Shown piece by piece: positions 13,170 through 22,032 of a stretch of 29,068 nt of DNA; position 1 is the first letter of the stretch; each line of letters opens with the position of its first letter. Source of the DNA: an uncultured Ruminococcus sp. (GTDB taxonomy: Bacteria > Bacillota > Clostridia > Oscillospirales > Ruminococcaceae); contig UQAR01000021.1 of the NCBI GenBank assembly GCA_900539095.1, positions 1-29,068 on the forward strand, written 5' to 3'. The position numbers and the translations under genes were made by a program. Under the pieces are notes generated by a model that saw only the letters and a program-made list of their open reading frames with translations, made no database searches and had not been told where the DNA came from.

Positions 13170-15440
13170 TTATTCGTTTATGAACTGCAATGCCTCTGAT
13201 TGCAGCTTGTAAAGTTCGAAATATTTGCCCTTTTCTTTTATGAGCTTGTCATGTGTTCCCATTTCTTTAAGTTCTCCGTTTTCGATAACGCAAAGCATAT
13301 CAGCGTCACGGAGAGTGGAAAGACGGTGTGCGATAGAGATTATTGTCCTGCCCTGTTTCAGATTGTCGATAGCAGCCTGAATTTTTCTTTCCGTTCTTGT
13401 GTCCATTGAGGCGGTCGCCTCGTCAAGGATAAGTATATTAGGCTTTTGTATTATGGCACGGGCAATTGATATCCTCTGCTTTTCACCGCCTGACAAGGAT
13501 ATTCCTCCCTCGCCGACCTTTGTGTTGTAGCCCTCAGGGAGCTTTGTTATAAATTCATGTGCGTTTGCAGATTTTGCTGCCTCGATGACCTCTTCCATGG
13601 TAGCGTCAGGATCTGCATAGCGGATATTGTCGGCTATTGAGCCAATGAAAAGGAAAGTTTCCTGGGAAACTATGCCGATATTTCTTCTCAGATCGTCAAA
13701 GGCTATCTTCCTGATAGGTACGCCGTCAATGGTTATCTCGCCGCCTGTTACGTCATAAAGCCTTGCCATAAGGTTTATTATGGTGGATTTTCCTGCACCG
13801 GTTTTTCCAACGATGCCAAACATATGACCTGCCTGCACCTTGAAGGACACGTCCTTTATGATAGGATGACCAGCCTCATATTCAAAGGACACGTTTTTAA
13901 GCTCGATATCCCCCTTCATGTTCTCAATGTGAACAGGGTGTTCGTCCTCTTTTACAGTAGGAAGAGCGTCCATTATCTCAAACATTCTTGACGCGGCGTC
14001 CATACATTTTGCCCAGCGGTCGCCTATCCATGTGAAAAAATTGATAGGGTCCATTGCCATTTCGGTGTAGGATATAAGTGCGGAAAGAGCACCGAAAAGT
14101 ATGTGACCTTTTATCACAAGCACTGCACCAAGGCAGAAAACAAGCTTGTTCACTATTCTGTAAAACGTCCATATTATCGGGATAGTGTTTGCAATTCGTG
14201 AGTTTATCCTTGAGTTTATGAGAAATGCGTCAGTGTTTTTCACACGGTAGCGTTCTATCTCTCTTTCCTCACGGGCGAAAGCCTTTACCACACGCTGCCC
14301 GTTCATAACGTCTGAAAGCACTGAGTTTGCCGAACGCATCGCAACGTCATATTTGCGGTAGAGTTTACGCTGGCTCTTGTAAAACCTATGCTGGACTACC
14401 TCAATGACCGAGATAGTGAGGATTATGCCAATGGACAAAAGGGGAGATATGGTAAGCATTATAACTGCAATGCCCACTATCTTCACCACGTTTGTAAGTC
14501 CGTATGGTACTATGTCAGTAAAGAACCAGTAGATATTCTGGCTGTCACGGTCAACTCTTGACATAAGCGAGCCTGTCTGCTTGCTTGTGAAAAAGTCAAG
14601 GGAAAGCCGCTGCATTGATGAGAATATCTTCACACGCAGTCTGTGAGTAACGACAGGCACGACCTTTGAGGTTATAATGCCTGAGATTATCCGCATTATC
14701 ATGCCTGCAATGTTGATGCCAACTATGAGCATTACTATCATGAGTATCCTGCCATAGTATTTTCCGTTTTCCGCAAGCACGTCGTCATAGAGCATTTGCG
14801 AACCGAATATCGGCGAAAGTATGGCAAAAACGTTGCTGAGCACTATGGTGAGCAGTATAAGAAATACCGCACCTTTGAATTCGCCGAACATGGAAAGCAG
14901 GCGTTTGAATACCGACCGCCTGTCTACACATCTTGGGCAGACTGGGCGGTTAGGGTCAGGATAAGGCTCGCCGCAAGTAGGGCAGTGAGTCTTTACGCCC
15001 TCAAGCAGACGGTCGTCGATAGGTTCGTTTTTTGCGATGCAGTTCACACGCTGGCTGAACTTCTCAAATTTGTCTGCAAAGCCAAGAGAAAATCTCGCTA
15101 TTGGGAACTCCTTGTCCGATTTGTCCTTTATCATAAGCCTTGCAGAATTTGCATAGCGGTCAACGTACATTTCTTCAATGCTGTCTATGGGGTATTCGTC
15201 ATAGCCTGACACCGTAAAGCTTATAAGATTTTTTCTTTTCTGACCTCGTTTCATTTTTCCGTATTCTTCATATCCACGGAGTATGCAGAGCGTGTCTTTT
15301 GTGAAAGTTATGTATACGTCCACATATCCGCCCTCGCCGTCAAGGTCAGCCTTTACGCAGTAAAGCAGCTCGTCAGTCATAACTCCACGTTTGAGCAGCT
15401 CTTCTTCTGCAAGTTGTGGCAAAACGTCAAAAAATTTCAT
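13170..15440 (-). CDS. ABC exporter with N-terminal zinc-ribbon extension (first half-transporter)
   Basis: In this 756-residue protein, residues 1-~150 make an uncharacterised domain, then a zinc ribbon (C153, C156, C168, C171: CPTCGEPYPDPNRPVCPRC). A six-helix ABC_membrane domain (~190-475) and an ATPase domain follow. Walker A GKTGAGKST is at 545-553, signature LSGGEKQR at 649-656, and Walker B has D673/E674. It is the first gene of the operon. ATG at 15440 is preferred over 15470 because AGGAGGG lies six bases before it. Its domain order is the same as that of the last gene, so the two probably form a heterodimer. Both ATP sites look intact by sequence. Confidence 0.92.
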   Translation of the reverse strand: MKFFDVLPQLAEEELLKRGVMTDELLYCVKADLDGEGGYVDVYITFTKDTLCILRGYEEYGKMKRGQKRKNLISFTVSGYDEYPIDSIEEMYVDRYANSARLMIKDKSDKEFPIARFSLGFADKFEKFSQRVNCIAKNEPIDDRLLEGVKTHCPTCGEPYPDPNRPVCPRCVDRRSVFKRLLSMFGEFKGAVFLILLTIVLSNVFAILSPIFGSQMLYDDVLAENGKYYGRILMIVMLIVGINIAGMIMRIISGIITSKVVPVVTHRLRVKIFSSMQRLSLDFFTSKQTGSLMSRVDRDSQNIYWFFTDIVPYGLTNVVKIVGIAVIMLTISPLLSIGIILTISVIEVVQHRFYKSQRKLYRKYDVAMRSANSVLSDVMNGQRVVKAFAREEREIERYRVKNTDAFLINSRINSRIANTIPIIWTFYRIVNKLVFCLGAVLVIKGHILFGALSALISYTEMAMDPINFFTWIGDRWAKCMDAASRMFEIMDALPTVKEDEHPVHIENMKGDIELKNVSFEYEAGHPIIKDVSFKVQAGHMFGIVGKTGAGKSTIINLMARLYDVTGGEITIDGVPIRKIAFDDLRRNIGIVSQETFLFIGSIADNIRYADPDATMEEVIEAAKSANAHEFITKLPEGYNTKVGEGGISLSGGEKQRISIARAIIQKPNILILDEATASMDTRTERKIQAAIDNLKQGRTIISIAHRLSTLRDADMLCVIENGELKEMGTHDKLIKEKGKYFELYKLQSEALQFINE

Positions 15441-15496
15441 GTATTCCCTCCTTTTCGGGATAATTTTCATATTCTTCTGATATATTTTTGTAAATT

Positions 15497-15526
15497 CATA
15501 TAATGTATCTGCCTATATAAGGTCAA
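15497..15526 (-). promoter_or_regulatory. Probable promoter of the ABC-DUF1854-ABC operon
   Basis: Minus-strand TTGACC (15521-15526), 18 bases, TATATG (15497-15502). The -35 overlaps the T-run of the preceding terminator. It lies 57 bases before the ATG at 15440. Confidence 0.45.
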
Positions 15527-15558
15527 AAAAAGACCTCTGATACCTAATATCAGAGGTC
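15525..15558 (-). terminator. Intrinsic terminator between small ORF and ABC operon
   Basis: GACCTCTGAT (15532-15541) pairs with ATCAGAGGTC (15549-15558), with T7 on the minus strand. It ends transcripts coming from the small ORF and the symporter. Confidence 0.85.
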
Positions 15559-15604
15559 GCAATAGATCTGCAATATAATATCCATAAAGCCAGAATATAC
15601 TTCA

Positions 15605-15721
15605 TCAGCTTTTGATAATAAAGGCAGGCAAAATGACATCTGAAAGGCACTTAGAACTTACATTGTTTGTAAGGCGTATATTCTCGTTAGTCTTTATAAG
15701 ATCAAAAAGAATATTTCTCAT
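15605..15721 (-). CDS. Possible 38-residue small protein
   Basis: The ORF encodes MRNILFDLIKTNENIRLTNN then VSSKCLSDVILPAFIIKS. It has a GGTGG-type ribosome site about ten bases upstream (minus AAGGTGGTGGG), a candidate promoter upstream, and ends before a terminator. That layout suggests a small transcription unit of ~200 bases. The peptide is amphipathic with one Cys and no clear signal peptide or membrane helix. It could be a real small protein, a leader peptide, or the last gene of the symporter transcript. I know no family for it. The rest of the 15441-15803 gap holds only the signals listed. Confidence 0.4.
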   Translation of the reverse strand: MRNILFDLIKTNENIRLTNNVSSKCLSDVILPAFIIKS

Positions 15722-15749
15722 TTTACCCACCACCTTTCAGCTTTATATC

Positions 15750-15780
15750 ATTATACGAATTTTTGTGAAACATCACGCAA
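15750..15780 (-). promoter_or_regulatory. Candidate promoter of the small ORF
   Basis: Minus-strand TATAAT (15750-15755) is a perfect -10. The best -35, TTGCGT (15775-15780), is weak and 19 bases away. The start would be ~20 bases before the small ORF. Confidence 0.4.
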
Positions 15781-15803
15781 GGTTTATTATATAACCAAAC
15801 TTT

Positions 15804-17300
15804 CTATTTGTCAATAGGATTTTCCAAATTTTTTTTGCTTTTTGAGAAAGCTGCCCAGAATATCAGCACAAGAAGTATCACCGCAAAGCACATCCAGCCT
15901 ATAAGGACAGGCAGACTTCTGTTTGAGAATGTGTCATAGTATCCTTTGAGGTAGATGAAACATATAAGTGCAGGCACAACGTAGGCCATGTAGCTGTGAA
16001 GTCCGTCAGGAATATGCTTTCCCTTGCCTGTGTTGGTTTCCTTGATGAAATTCTCCCAGCCCCAGCCGTTTTTGCGAACGCAGAACAGCACGCCCACAAG
16101 CGAACCAAGCGGCAGAAGATTTGATGATACCAAAAAGTCCTCAAGATCCATGATAGTCGAACCTGCACCCATTGGCTGGATATTTTTCAGCACGTTAAAT
16201 CCAAGAACAGCAGGCACAGTGAGCACCATTATCAGCACAAGATTTACCATAAGGGACTTTTTTCTGCTCCAGTTCCAAAGCTCCACCGTCGTTGTGATGA
16301 TGTTTTCAAATACAGCGATAACAGTGGAAAGTGCCGCAAAGGACATGAAAATGAAGAAACAGCTGCCCCAAAGACGGCTTGACGCCATGTGGTGGAAAAC
16401 GTTAGGCAGAGTGATAAAAAGCAGTGACGGGCCTGAGTCAGGCTCGATGCCGTATGCAAAGCAGGCAGGGATTATGATAAGTCCTGCGACGATAGCAACG
16501 GCGGTGTCAAGAACGATAACGTTCACCGATTCGCCTATAAGAGTGCGGTCTTTTTTCAGATAGCTGCCGAATATCTCCATTGTGCCAATGCCTATGCTAA
16601 GGGTGAAAAATGCCTGCGTCATTGCGGCAAAAAGCACTGATGTGAAACCTTTTTCCTTAAAGACGTCAAAGTCCGGCACAAGAAAGAATTTAAGTCCCTC
16701 TGACGCACCTTTCAGCCTTATGGAATTTATCGCCAGCACAACCATAAGTCCCATAAGCAGTATCATCATGATCTTTGTTATCTTTTCTATGCCGTTTTGC
16801 AATCCCAGTGCACAAACTCCTATGCAAAGCACTATGACCACTGCAGAGAATATGAGCATTAGCCACGGTGACGCCTGCATATCTATGAATGCCGCAGCCG
16901 TCGCCTCAGTGCTTGACGCATTGACTGAGCCTGTTGCATATTTGAAAGCGTAGTATAACATCCAGCCTGTGACCATGGTGTAGAACATCATGAGGAGATA
17001 GTTTCCTGCAATGCTTGTGTATTTTGTGCAGTGATATCGGCTGCCGGGCTTTTCAAGGCGGTCAAAGGCCTGTGCAAGACTTCGACTGCTGCCTCTGCCT
17101 ATGGCAAATTCGCATATTAGTATGGGAAGTCCAAGGAGCACCAGGCAGACAAGATAGAGCAAAAGGAATGCTCCGCCGCCGTTTTGTCCGCAGATATATG
17201 GAAACTTCCACACGTTGCCAAGACCTATTGCACACCCTGCGGATACAAGTATAAATCCCAATCGGGATTGGAATGTCGCTCTGTTTTTATTTTCGTTCAT
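15804..17300 (-). CDS. Sodium-dependent amino-acid-type symporter (NSS family)
   Basis: This 498-residue membrane protein has 11-12 helices. The first helix carries the NSS signature CAIGLGNVWKFPYICGQNGG, which contains the sodium-binding unwound region of LeuT/MhsT-type transporters. The charged loop FAIGRGSSRSLAQAFDR also matches the family. NSS proteins bring in amino acids or related amines with sodium at the cytoplasmic membrane. The substrate cannot be read from sequence. ATG at 17300 has AGGAG ten bases upstream; the open frame to 17330 covers the promoter transcript start, so the longer start is rejected. It is a single gene with a perfect consensus promoter. Confidence 0.92.
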   Translation of the reverse strand: MNENKNRATFQSRLGFILVSAGCAIGLGNVWKFPYICGQNGGGAFLLLYLVCLVLLGLPILICEFAIGRGSSRSLAQAFDRLEKPGSRYHCTKYTSIAGNYLLMMFYTMVTGWMLYYAFKYATGSVNASSTEATAAAFIDMQASPWLMLIFSAVVIVLCIGVCALGLQNGIEKITKIMMILLMGLMVVLAINSIRLKGASEGLKFFLVPDFDVFKEKGFTSVLFAAMTQAFFTLSIGIGTMEIFGSYLKKDRTLIGESVNVIVLDTAVAIVAGLIIIPACFAYGIEPDSGPSLLFITLPNVFHHMASSRLWGSCFFIFMSFAALSTVIAVFENIITTTVELWNWSRKKSLMVNLVLIMVLTVPAVLGFNVLKNIQPMGAGSTIMDLEDFLVSSNLLPLGSLVGVLFCVRKNGWGWENFIKETNTGKGKHIPDGLHSYMAYVVPALICFIYLKGYYDTFSNRSLPVLIGWMCFAVILLVLIFWAAFSKSKKNLENPIDK

Positions 17301-17335
17301 AATAATTCTCCTGTAAAAATAGTCATACAATCTCT

Positions 17336-17364
17336 ATTATATAGTATATCTTATCTTTTGTCAA
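17336..17364 (-). promoter_or_regulatory. Consensus promoter of the NSS symporter
   Basis: Minus-strand TTGACA (17359-17364), 17 bases, TATAAT (17336-17341): exact consensus, 36 bases before the ATG. Confidence 0.85.
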
Positions 17365-17433
17365 ATTTTCGTAAGATATCATATTACTATACTAAAATGT
17401 ATTGAAATGAGCCTTTTAAAACGCAAAACAGAC

Positions 17434-17464
17434 TAAAAGCCCTCCCGAAAATGGGAAGGCTTTG
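17434..17464 (-). terminator. Terminator of the sucrose operon
   Basis: Minus-strand AAAGCCTTCCC pairs with GGGAGGGCTTTT around ATTTTC. It follows the fructokinase stop by ~50 bases. Confidence 0.8.
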
Positions 17465-17513
17465 TCATAAGAAAATTGATTATAGGAAGGATAACTATTA
17501 TACAAATTTATAT

Positions 17514-18467
17514 TTATACAAAATCTATTTTTCTGTAGGAGTCGATAGCACCCTGATGTTTAACGCTTTCGCCGCAGAATTTATTTGAAAATGCTATGCA
17601 GCGTTCAAGCTGAGTGTTTTCAAGGTCTGAAATGTTCTCTGCGGTAACGTTTAGGGCTTTCAGTGCGTAAAGGAACGAGCCTATAAAACCGTCCCCTGCA
17701 CCAGTTGTGTCAATAGCTTTCACCTTTTCGCTTTTTGCAAAAGCCTGAGCGTTTTTTGTGAAAGCATATGCACCCTCAGAACCGCAGGTGTATATAACAA
17801 GTTTTACATTGCCTGTGAAAAGCTTTGGCAGAGCGGCTTTTATGTCGCTTTCACCTGTGATGAATCCAAGCTCTTCGTCTGATATTTTTACAATGTCAGC
17901 CATTGGGATAAACTCATTTACTGTGTCATGCAAAGCGTTTTTGTCATTCCAAAGCGGGAAACGCAGATTAGGGTCAAAGCTTATCATCGCACCTTTCCGC
18001 CTTGCATACTCGATAGCACGCCTGTGAGCGTCCTTCATAGGAAAATCTCCCAGTGAAACGCTGCAAAAATGCAGTGCATATGCGTCCTCAAACCATTCTT
18101 CTTTTACCTGCTCCGCTGAAAAAAGCATATCTGCGGAAGGCTTTCTGTAGAACGAGAACGTCCTGTTTCCGTCGCTTTCAAGGCTCACAAAAGCCAAAGC
18201 AGTGTTAGCCTTGTCTGTAAAGCTTACAAGGGAAGTGTCAATGCCTGCCTTTGCAAGGTCACAAGCTATCTTCTTTCCAAATGGGTCATCACCCAGCTGA
18301 GTAATAAATTTTGAGCTGCCGCCAAGAATAGTGAATGCTCCGCATACGTTTGCAGGTGCACCGCCGCTCTTAGGGCTGAAAGCCGTTACTTCCTCAAAGG
18401 CACAGCCTGTCTGTGCAGGAATAAAGTCTATCAGTGCCTCGCCAATGGCAATAAGTGTGTTTCCCAT
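17514..18467 (-). CDS. scrK: Fructokinase (PfkB family)
   Basis: The 317-residue ribokinase-fold sugar kinase has GGAPANV at 35-41 (sugar-binding Gly motif), SFDPNLR at 163-169 and the anion-hole motif DTTGAGD at 253-259 with catalytic Asp259. It phosphorylates fructose with ATP to fructose-6-phosphate in the cytoplasm, using the fructose freed by the neighbouring sucrose-6-phosphate hydrolase. GAGGAGG lies seven bases before the ATG. It is the last gene of the sucrose operon, 14 bases after the hydrolase gene. Length and motifs are normal. The symbol is chosen from the operon context. Confidence 0.92.
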   Translation of the reverse strand: MGNTLIAIGEALIDFIPAQTGCAFEEVTAFSPKSGGAPANVCGAFTILGGSSKFITQLGDDPFGKKIACDLAKAGIDTSLVSFTDKANTALAFVSLESDGNRTFSFYRKPSADMLFSAEQVKEEWFEDAYALHFCSVSLGDFPMKDAHRRAIEYARRKGAMISFDPNLRFPLWNDKNALHDTVNEFIPMADIVKISDEELGFITGESDIKAALPKLFTGNVKLVIYTCGSEGAYAFTKNAQAFAKSEKVKAIDTTGAGDGFIGSFLYALKALNVTAENISDLENTQLERCIAFSNKFCGESVKHQGAIDSYRKIDFV

Positions 18468-18481
18468 TGCAGTTCCTCCTC

Positions 18482-19852
18482 TCAGATGTCCCAGACCTGT
18501 GCCTCAAAGCCGTTTACTTTAAGCTTTACGCTGTCATTATCGGGATATATTCTTGTTGACATCACAGTTTCGCCGCCATTGATATAGACTTCGATGCTTG
18601 ACATATCTGCGATAACTCTTATATTTCTCACGTTGTCTATCTCTGCGTTTCTTACCGTTCTGCCGCAGCCGTATTTTTCATCGGTAAATCTCATTGAAAA
18701 AAGCTGCTTTTCTTTATCAAAGTTAAGTTCAAGCTTGCCGTCAAATGATATGCTGAAACTGTCAGCAGGCTCGCCGTCCAACTCAAATGGCAGAGCATAT
18801 TCAGCTGTGTGACCGCTGCTCTGACGGCGTGAGTTGCTTTTCAGCTTGTCAAATTCAGCTATAGGTTTCTGTCTGAGCTTGCCGTTCGGTGCTATAGTTA
18901 CGACCCTCGGTATGGTTAGGCAGTGCTGCCAGCCAAGATCAGTGGTGGCATTGCCGTATGCCTTGTTGTCCATGCCAAGCCAGCCTATGAGTATCCTCCT
19001 GCCCTGAGGGTCAAGGAACGTCTGCGGTGCATAGAAGTCAAAGCCCATGTCCCATTCGGTGAAGTCGCCGAGAACGCTGTCCTCAAGCCTGCCCTGAACA
19101 GGGAAGTAGCCCGACTGGTTAAGGTTTTGCCACTTTGTTTCATAGTGCGGCATACCTTGCGGACAGGTGCTGAGAAAGCCCTTGCCGTCAATCTCGAAAT
19201 AGTCAGGACATTCCCACATATAGCCGTAGCCCTCTTTGTATACCTTGCCAGTGTATGTCCAGTTTGTGAGATCGCCAGACTCGTATACAAGCACGCAGCC
19301 CTCATCGTCAAGAGTTCTTGCACCCAGCACCATTTTCCATACGTCGCCCTCTTTCCACACCTTAGGGTCTCTTACATGGCAGGAGCAGAAAATAGGGTAG
19401 TCGCTGTTTCTGAGAAGTACCTGCTTTTCACTCATTTTGCTGCCGTCTGTGGTGGTGACGTGGATAACGTTTGCTCCCCTGCCCGCCTTGACGTAGTCAT
19501 AATCGCCTATCATTTTCACATTTCCTGTGTAGAAGATATGAAGAACGCCGTCGTTTTCAATGGCACTGCCTGAATAAACGCCGTGGCTGTCCTCAGGAAT
19601 GTCAGGCATCATAACTGCTCTGTCATAGGTCATGTGCATAAGGTCGCTGCCGTGATAATGTCCCCAGCCTCTCGGTGTGTGACCGTCAGCAGCAACAGGG
19701 CTGTACTGGAAATAAACGTGATATTCGCCCTTATAAAAGCTCAGACCGTTCGGGTCATTGAGCCAGCCGTCTGGCGGTTCGATATGAAATCTCTGACGCC
19801 ATTTGGCATTTTTTATTCTCTCTCTGTTTTCTATTTTCTCTTTGTTATCCAT
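18482..19852 (-). CDS. scrB: Sucrose-6-phosphate hydrolase (GH32)
   Basis: This 456-residue GH32 enzyme carries the three catalytic motifs: WLNDPNG at 30-36 (nucleophile Asp33), RDP at 161-163 (transition-state Asp162) and ECPD at 214-217 (acid/base Glu214). A C-terminal beta-sandwich follows from ~330. There is no signal peptide, so it acts in the cytoplasm, splitting sucrose-6-phosphate made by the PTS into glucose-6-phosphate and fructose. AAAGGAGAGG precedes the ATG. It lies between the PTS gene (63 bases upstream) and the fructokinase gene (14 bases downstream). The context supports sucrose over other fructosides. Confidence 0.94.
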   Translation of the reverse strand: MDNKEKIENRERIKNAKWRQRFHIEPPDGWLNDPNGLSFYKGEYHVYFQYSPVAADGHTPRGWGHYHGSDLMHMTYDRAVMMPDIPEDSHGVYSGSAIENDGVLHIFYTGNVKMIGDYDYVKAGRGANVIHVTTTDGSKMSEKQVLLRNSDYPIFCSCHVRDPKVWKEGDVWKMVLGARTLDDEGCVLVYESGDLTNWTYTGKVYKEGYGYMWECPDYFEIDGKGFLSTCPQGMPHYETKWQNLNQSGYFPVQGRLEDSVLGDFTEWDMGFDFYAPQTFLDPQGRRILIGWLGMDNKAYGNATTDLGWQHCLTIPRVVTIAPNGKLRQKPIAEFDKLKSNSRRQSSGHTAEYALPFELDGEPADSFSISFDGKLELNFDKEKQLFSMRFTDEKYGCGRTVRNAEIDNVRNIRVIADMSSIEVYINGGETVMSTRIYPDNDSVKLKVNGFEAQVWDI

Positions 19853-19915
19853 TTATATCCTCTCCTTTGAAGATTCTGATACTATTATCGGCAGACAGCC
19901 GTTGTGTTATACTAT

Positions 19916-21853
19916 CTATATTGTGACCTTTATAAGCTTGTCACCTATGGAGACCTCGCTACCCTCTTCTGCAAGAGGTTCAACTGATGCAAAATCGTCA
20001 GAGTTGCTAACCAGCACAGGGGTAACGGTCTGATAGCCCTTGCTCTTTATAAAGTCAGTATCAAAAGTGATGAGCGTCTGACCCTTTGTTATCCTGTCGC
20101 CCTCAGCAACGTGAGCCTTAAAGCCCTCGCCGTTAAGTTCAACAGTGTTTATTCCAATGTGGATAAGCATTTCCTTGCCGTTGTCGAGGGTAAGACCGAT
20201 AGCGTGGAATGTGTCAAACAGCGTTTCTACTTTGCCGTCGCTAGGTGCAACGACCTTGCCCTCTGAAGGTTCGATAGCTGAGCCAAGACCCAGTATGCCC
20301 TGTGCAAAAGTCTGGTCAGGAACGTTTTCAAGCTTTACTACCTTGCCGCTGAGGGGTGCTGTGATAATGCCGTCGTCTGTGCTGACTGTGGTTTCAGCCT
20401 TTGTTTCGATAGCCTGTGCAGGCTGCTCAGCCTTTTCAGACTTGTTTTCAGCAGGCTTGCTTTCGTTTCTTATCTGCTCGTTGTTTGTGCCGAAGAACCA
20501 TGTGAGTGTGAATGCAACGCCCATTGCGATAGCCATTGAGATTATATACTTAACAGGGTGATTGAGCGTAAGAAGTATTGCGAATATGCCTGTTACACCT
20601 GTTGCTGTTGCACCAAGGTGGAGGATAGACGCTGCCATTGCTCCGCAAGCACCGCCGATAGAGCCGAATATGAAAGGCTTTACAAATCTAAGGTTCACAC
20701 CGAATATAGCAGGCTCTGTGATACCGAGCATACAAGAAAGTGCTGACGGATAAGCCATTGATCTTATCTTGTTGTTCTTGCTCCTTACTGCAACTGCGAG
20801 GCAGGCAGCTCCCTGAGCCATGTTTGCGGCAGATGCCAGAGGCAGCCAATAGGTAACGCCGTATTTAGCAAGCTGACCGATATCTATAACAGTGTACATA
20901 TGGTGGATACCGCCAACGACTGTTGTGGAATAGAATCCGCCCATTATGAATGAACCAATGCCAAGCGGGATAGTGATAAGTTTCTGAACACCTGTGATAA
21001 TGCCGTTTTCAAGTGCAACGAATACAGGTCCGATAAATGTGTATACAAGGAATGCTGTCACTGTAAGGCTCACAAGCGGTGTGACGAAAAGGTCGATTAT
21101 GTCAGGAACTTTCTTGTGGAGCTTTTTCTCGATAGTCGCAAGAATAAATGACGCAATTATTATCGGTATTACATGGCCCTGATATCCTACCATGTGAACG
21201 TTGAACAGACCGAATATGGAGAACGTCTGCTCATATCCGTTTGTGGAAACTGTCCATGCGTTTTGCAGGTCAGGGTGGATAAGGAACATTCCTATTACTG
21301 CACCAAGATAAGGATTTCCGCCAAAGACCTTAGTTGCAGAGTAGCCGATGAGTATAGGCAGGAATGTGAACGCTGCGTTTGAGAGCAGCTTGAAGATAGT
21401 GAAAACATAGCCGCTGGTATCAAGGGAGATAAATCCGTTGGACGCCATGAAGTTCAGAGCCTCCATTATTCCCATGATAAGACCGCCTGCAACGATAGCA
21501 GGGATTATCGGCACGAACACATCGCCGAGAGTTTTTATAAGCCTTTTGAACCAGTTCTGTTTCTGTGCGACCTGAGCCTTGAGTTCGTCCTTTGACGCAG
21601 CCTCAACGCCTGCCTCGTCGATAAATTCATCATAGACCTTGTTTACCGTTCCTGTGCCTATGATTATCTGGAGCTGACCTGACGCCTCAAAAACGCCTTT
21701 AACAACGTCAATGTTCTCCAATGTTTCTTTCTGTATCTTTGAGTTGTCTGCGATTATAAGTCTTAATCTTGTGGCACAGTGTGCGGCACTGACCAAATTG
21801 TCCTTTCCGCCGATCGCAGAAAGTATCTCACGAGCTGAACTTCTGTAATCCAT
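19916..21853 (-). CDS. scrA: PTS sucrose transporter, IIBCA fused
   Basis: This 645-residue fused enzyme II has IIB at the N-terminus with the phospho-Cys in AAHCATRLRL (Cys26) and a IIC membrane domain (~105-465, about ten helices, containing GGIHHMYTVID). After a short linker of Glu/Ala/Lys comes a C-terminal IIA(Glc)-type domain with the phospho-His in MLIHIGINTVEL (His565). It takes up sucrose and phosphorylates it, drawing phosphate from HPr. ATG at 21853 is preferred over 21964, because GGACGGGAT lies just upstream and the IIB fold begins at MDYRSSAREIL. The operon neighbours and a LacI-type repressor point to sucrose; beta-glucoside or trehalose specificity is less likely. Confidence 0.9.
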   Translation of the reverse strand: MDYRSSAREILSAIGGKDNLVSAAHCATRLRLIIADNSKIQKETLENIDVVKGVFEASGQLQIIIGTGTVNKVYDEFIDEAGVEAASKDELKAQVAQKQNWFKRLIKTLGDVFVPIIPAIVAGGLIMGIMEALNFMASNGFISLDTSGYVFTIFKLLSNAAFTFLPILIGYSATKVFGGNPYLGAVIGMFLIHPDLQNAWTVSTNGYEQTFSIFGLFNVHMVGYQGHVIPIIIASFILATIEKKLHKKVPDIIDLFVTPLVSLTVTAFLVYTFIGPVFVALENGIITGVQKLITIPLGIGSFIMGGFYSTTVVGGIHHMYTVIDIGQLAKYGVTYWLPLASAANMAQGAACLAVAVRSKNNKIRSMAYPSALSCMLGITEPAIFGVNLRFVKPFIFGSIGGACGAMAASILHLGATATGVTGIFAILLTLNHPVKYIISMAIAMGVAFTLTWFFGTNNEQIRNESKPAENKSEKAEQPAQAIETKAETTVSTDDGIITAPLSGKVVKLENVPDQTFAQGILGLGSAIEPSEGKVVAPSDGKVETLFDTFHAIGLTLDNGKEMLIHIGINTVELNGEGFKAHVAEGDRITKGQTLITFDTDFIKSKGYQTVTPVLVSNSDDFASVEPLAEEGSEVSIGDKLIKVTI

Positions 21854-21907
21854 AATATCCCGTCCTTTTCTAAGTTTTTTATTTTTTGTCCGGACTGTAA
21901 TAAATTT

Positions 21908-21932
21908 CGGTTTCATCTTTTGTGTGATACCG
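21908..21932. promoter_or_regulatory. Repressor operator in the scrA leader
   Basis: CGGTTTCA (21908-21915) and TGATACCG (21925-21932) form an imperfect inverted repeat, the same half-site as at the repressor gene. It lies just downstream of the predicted transcript start, where a LacI-family repressor would block transcription. Confidence 0.6.
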
Positions 21933-21946
21933 ATTTCATTAACTAT

Positions 21947-21975
21947 ATTATACCCCAATGTCAATCATTTGTCTA
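21947..21975 (-). promoter_or_regulatory. Promoter of the sucrose operon
   Basis: Minus-strand TAGACA (21970-21975), 17 bases, TATAAT (21947-21952). It would start ~85 bases before the scrA ATG, next to the operator. Confidence 0.75.
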
Positions 21976-22032
21976 TTGACAAATACAATAAACTTATGGG
22001 ACGGGATTTCAAGGTTTCACACAGTTTCATAT

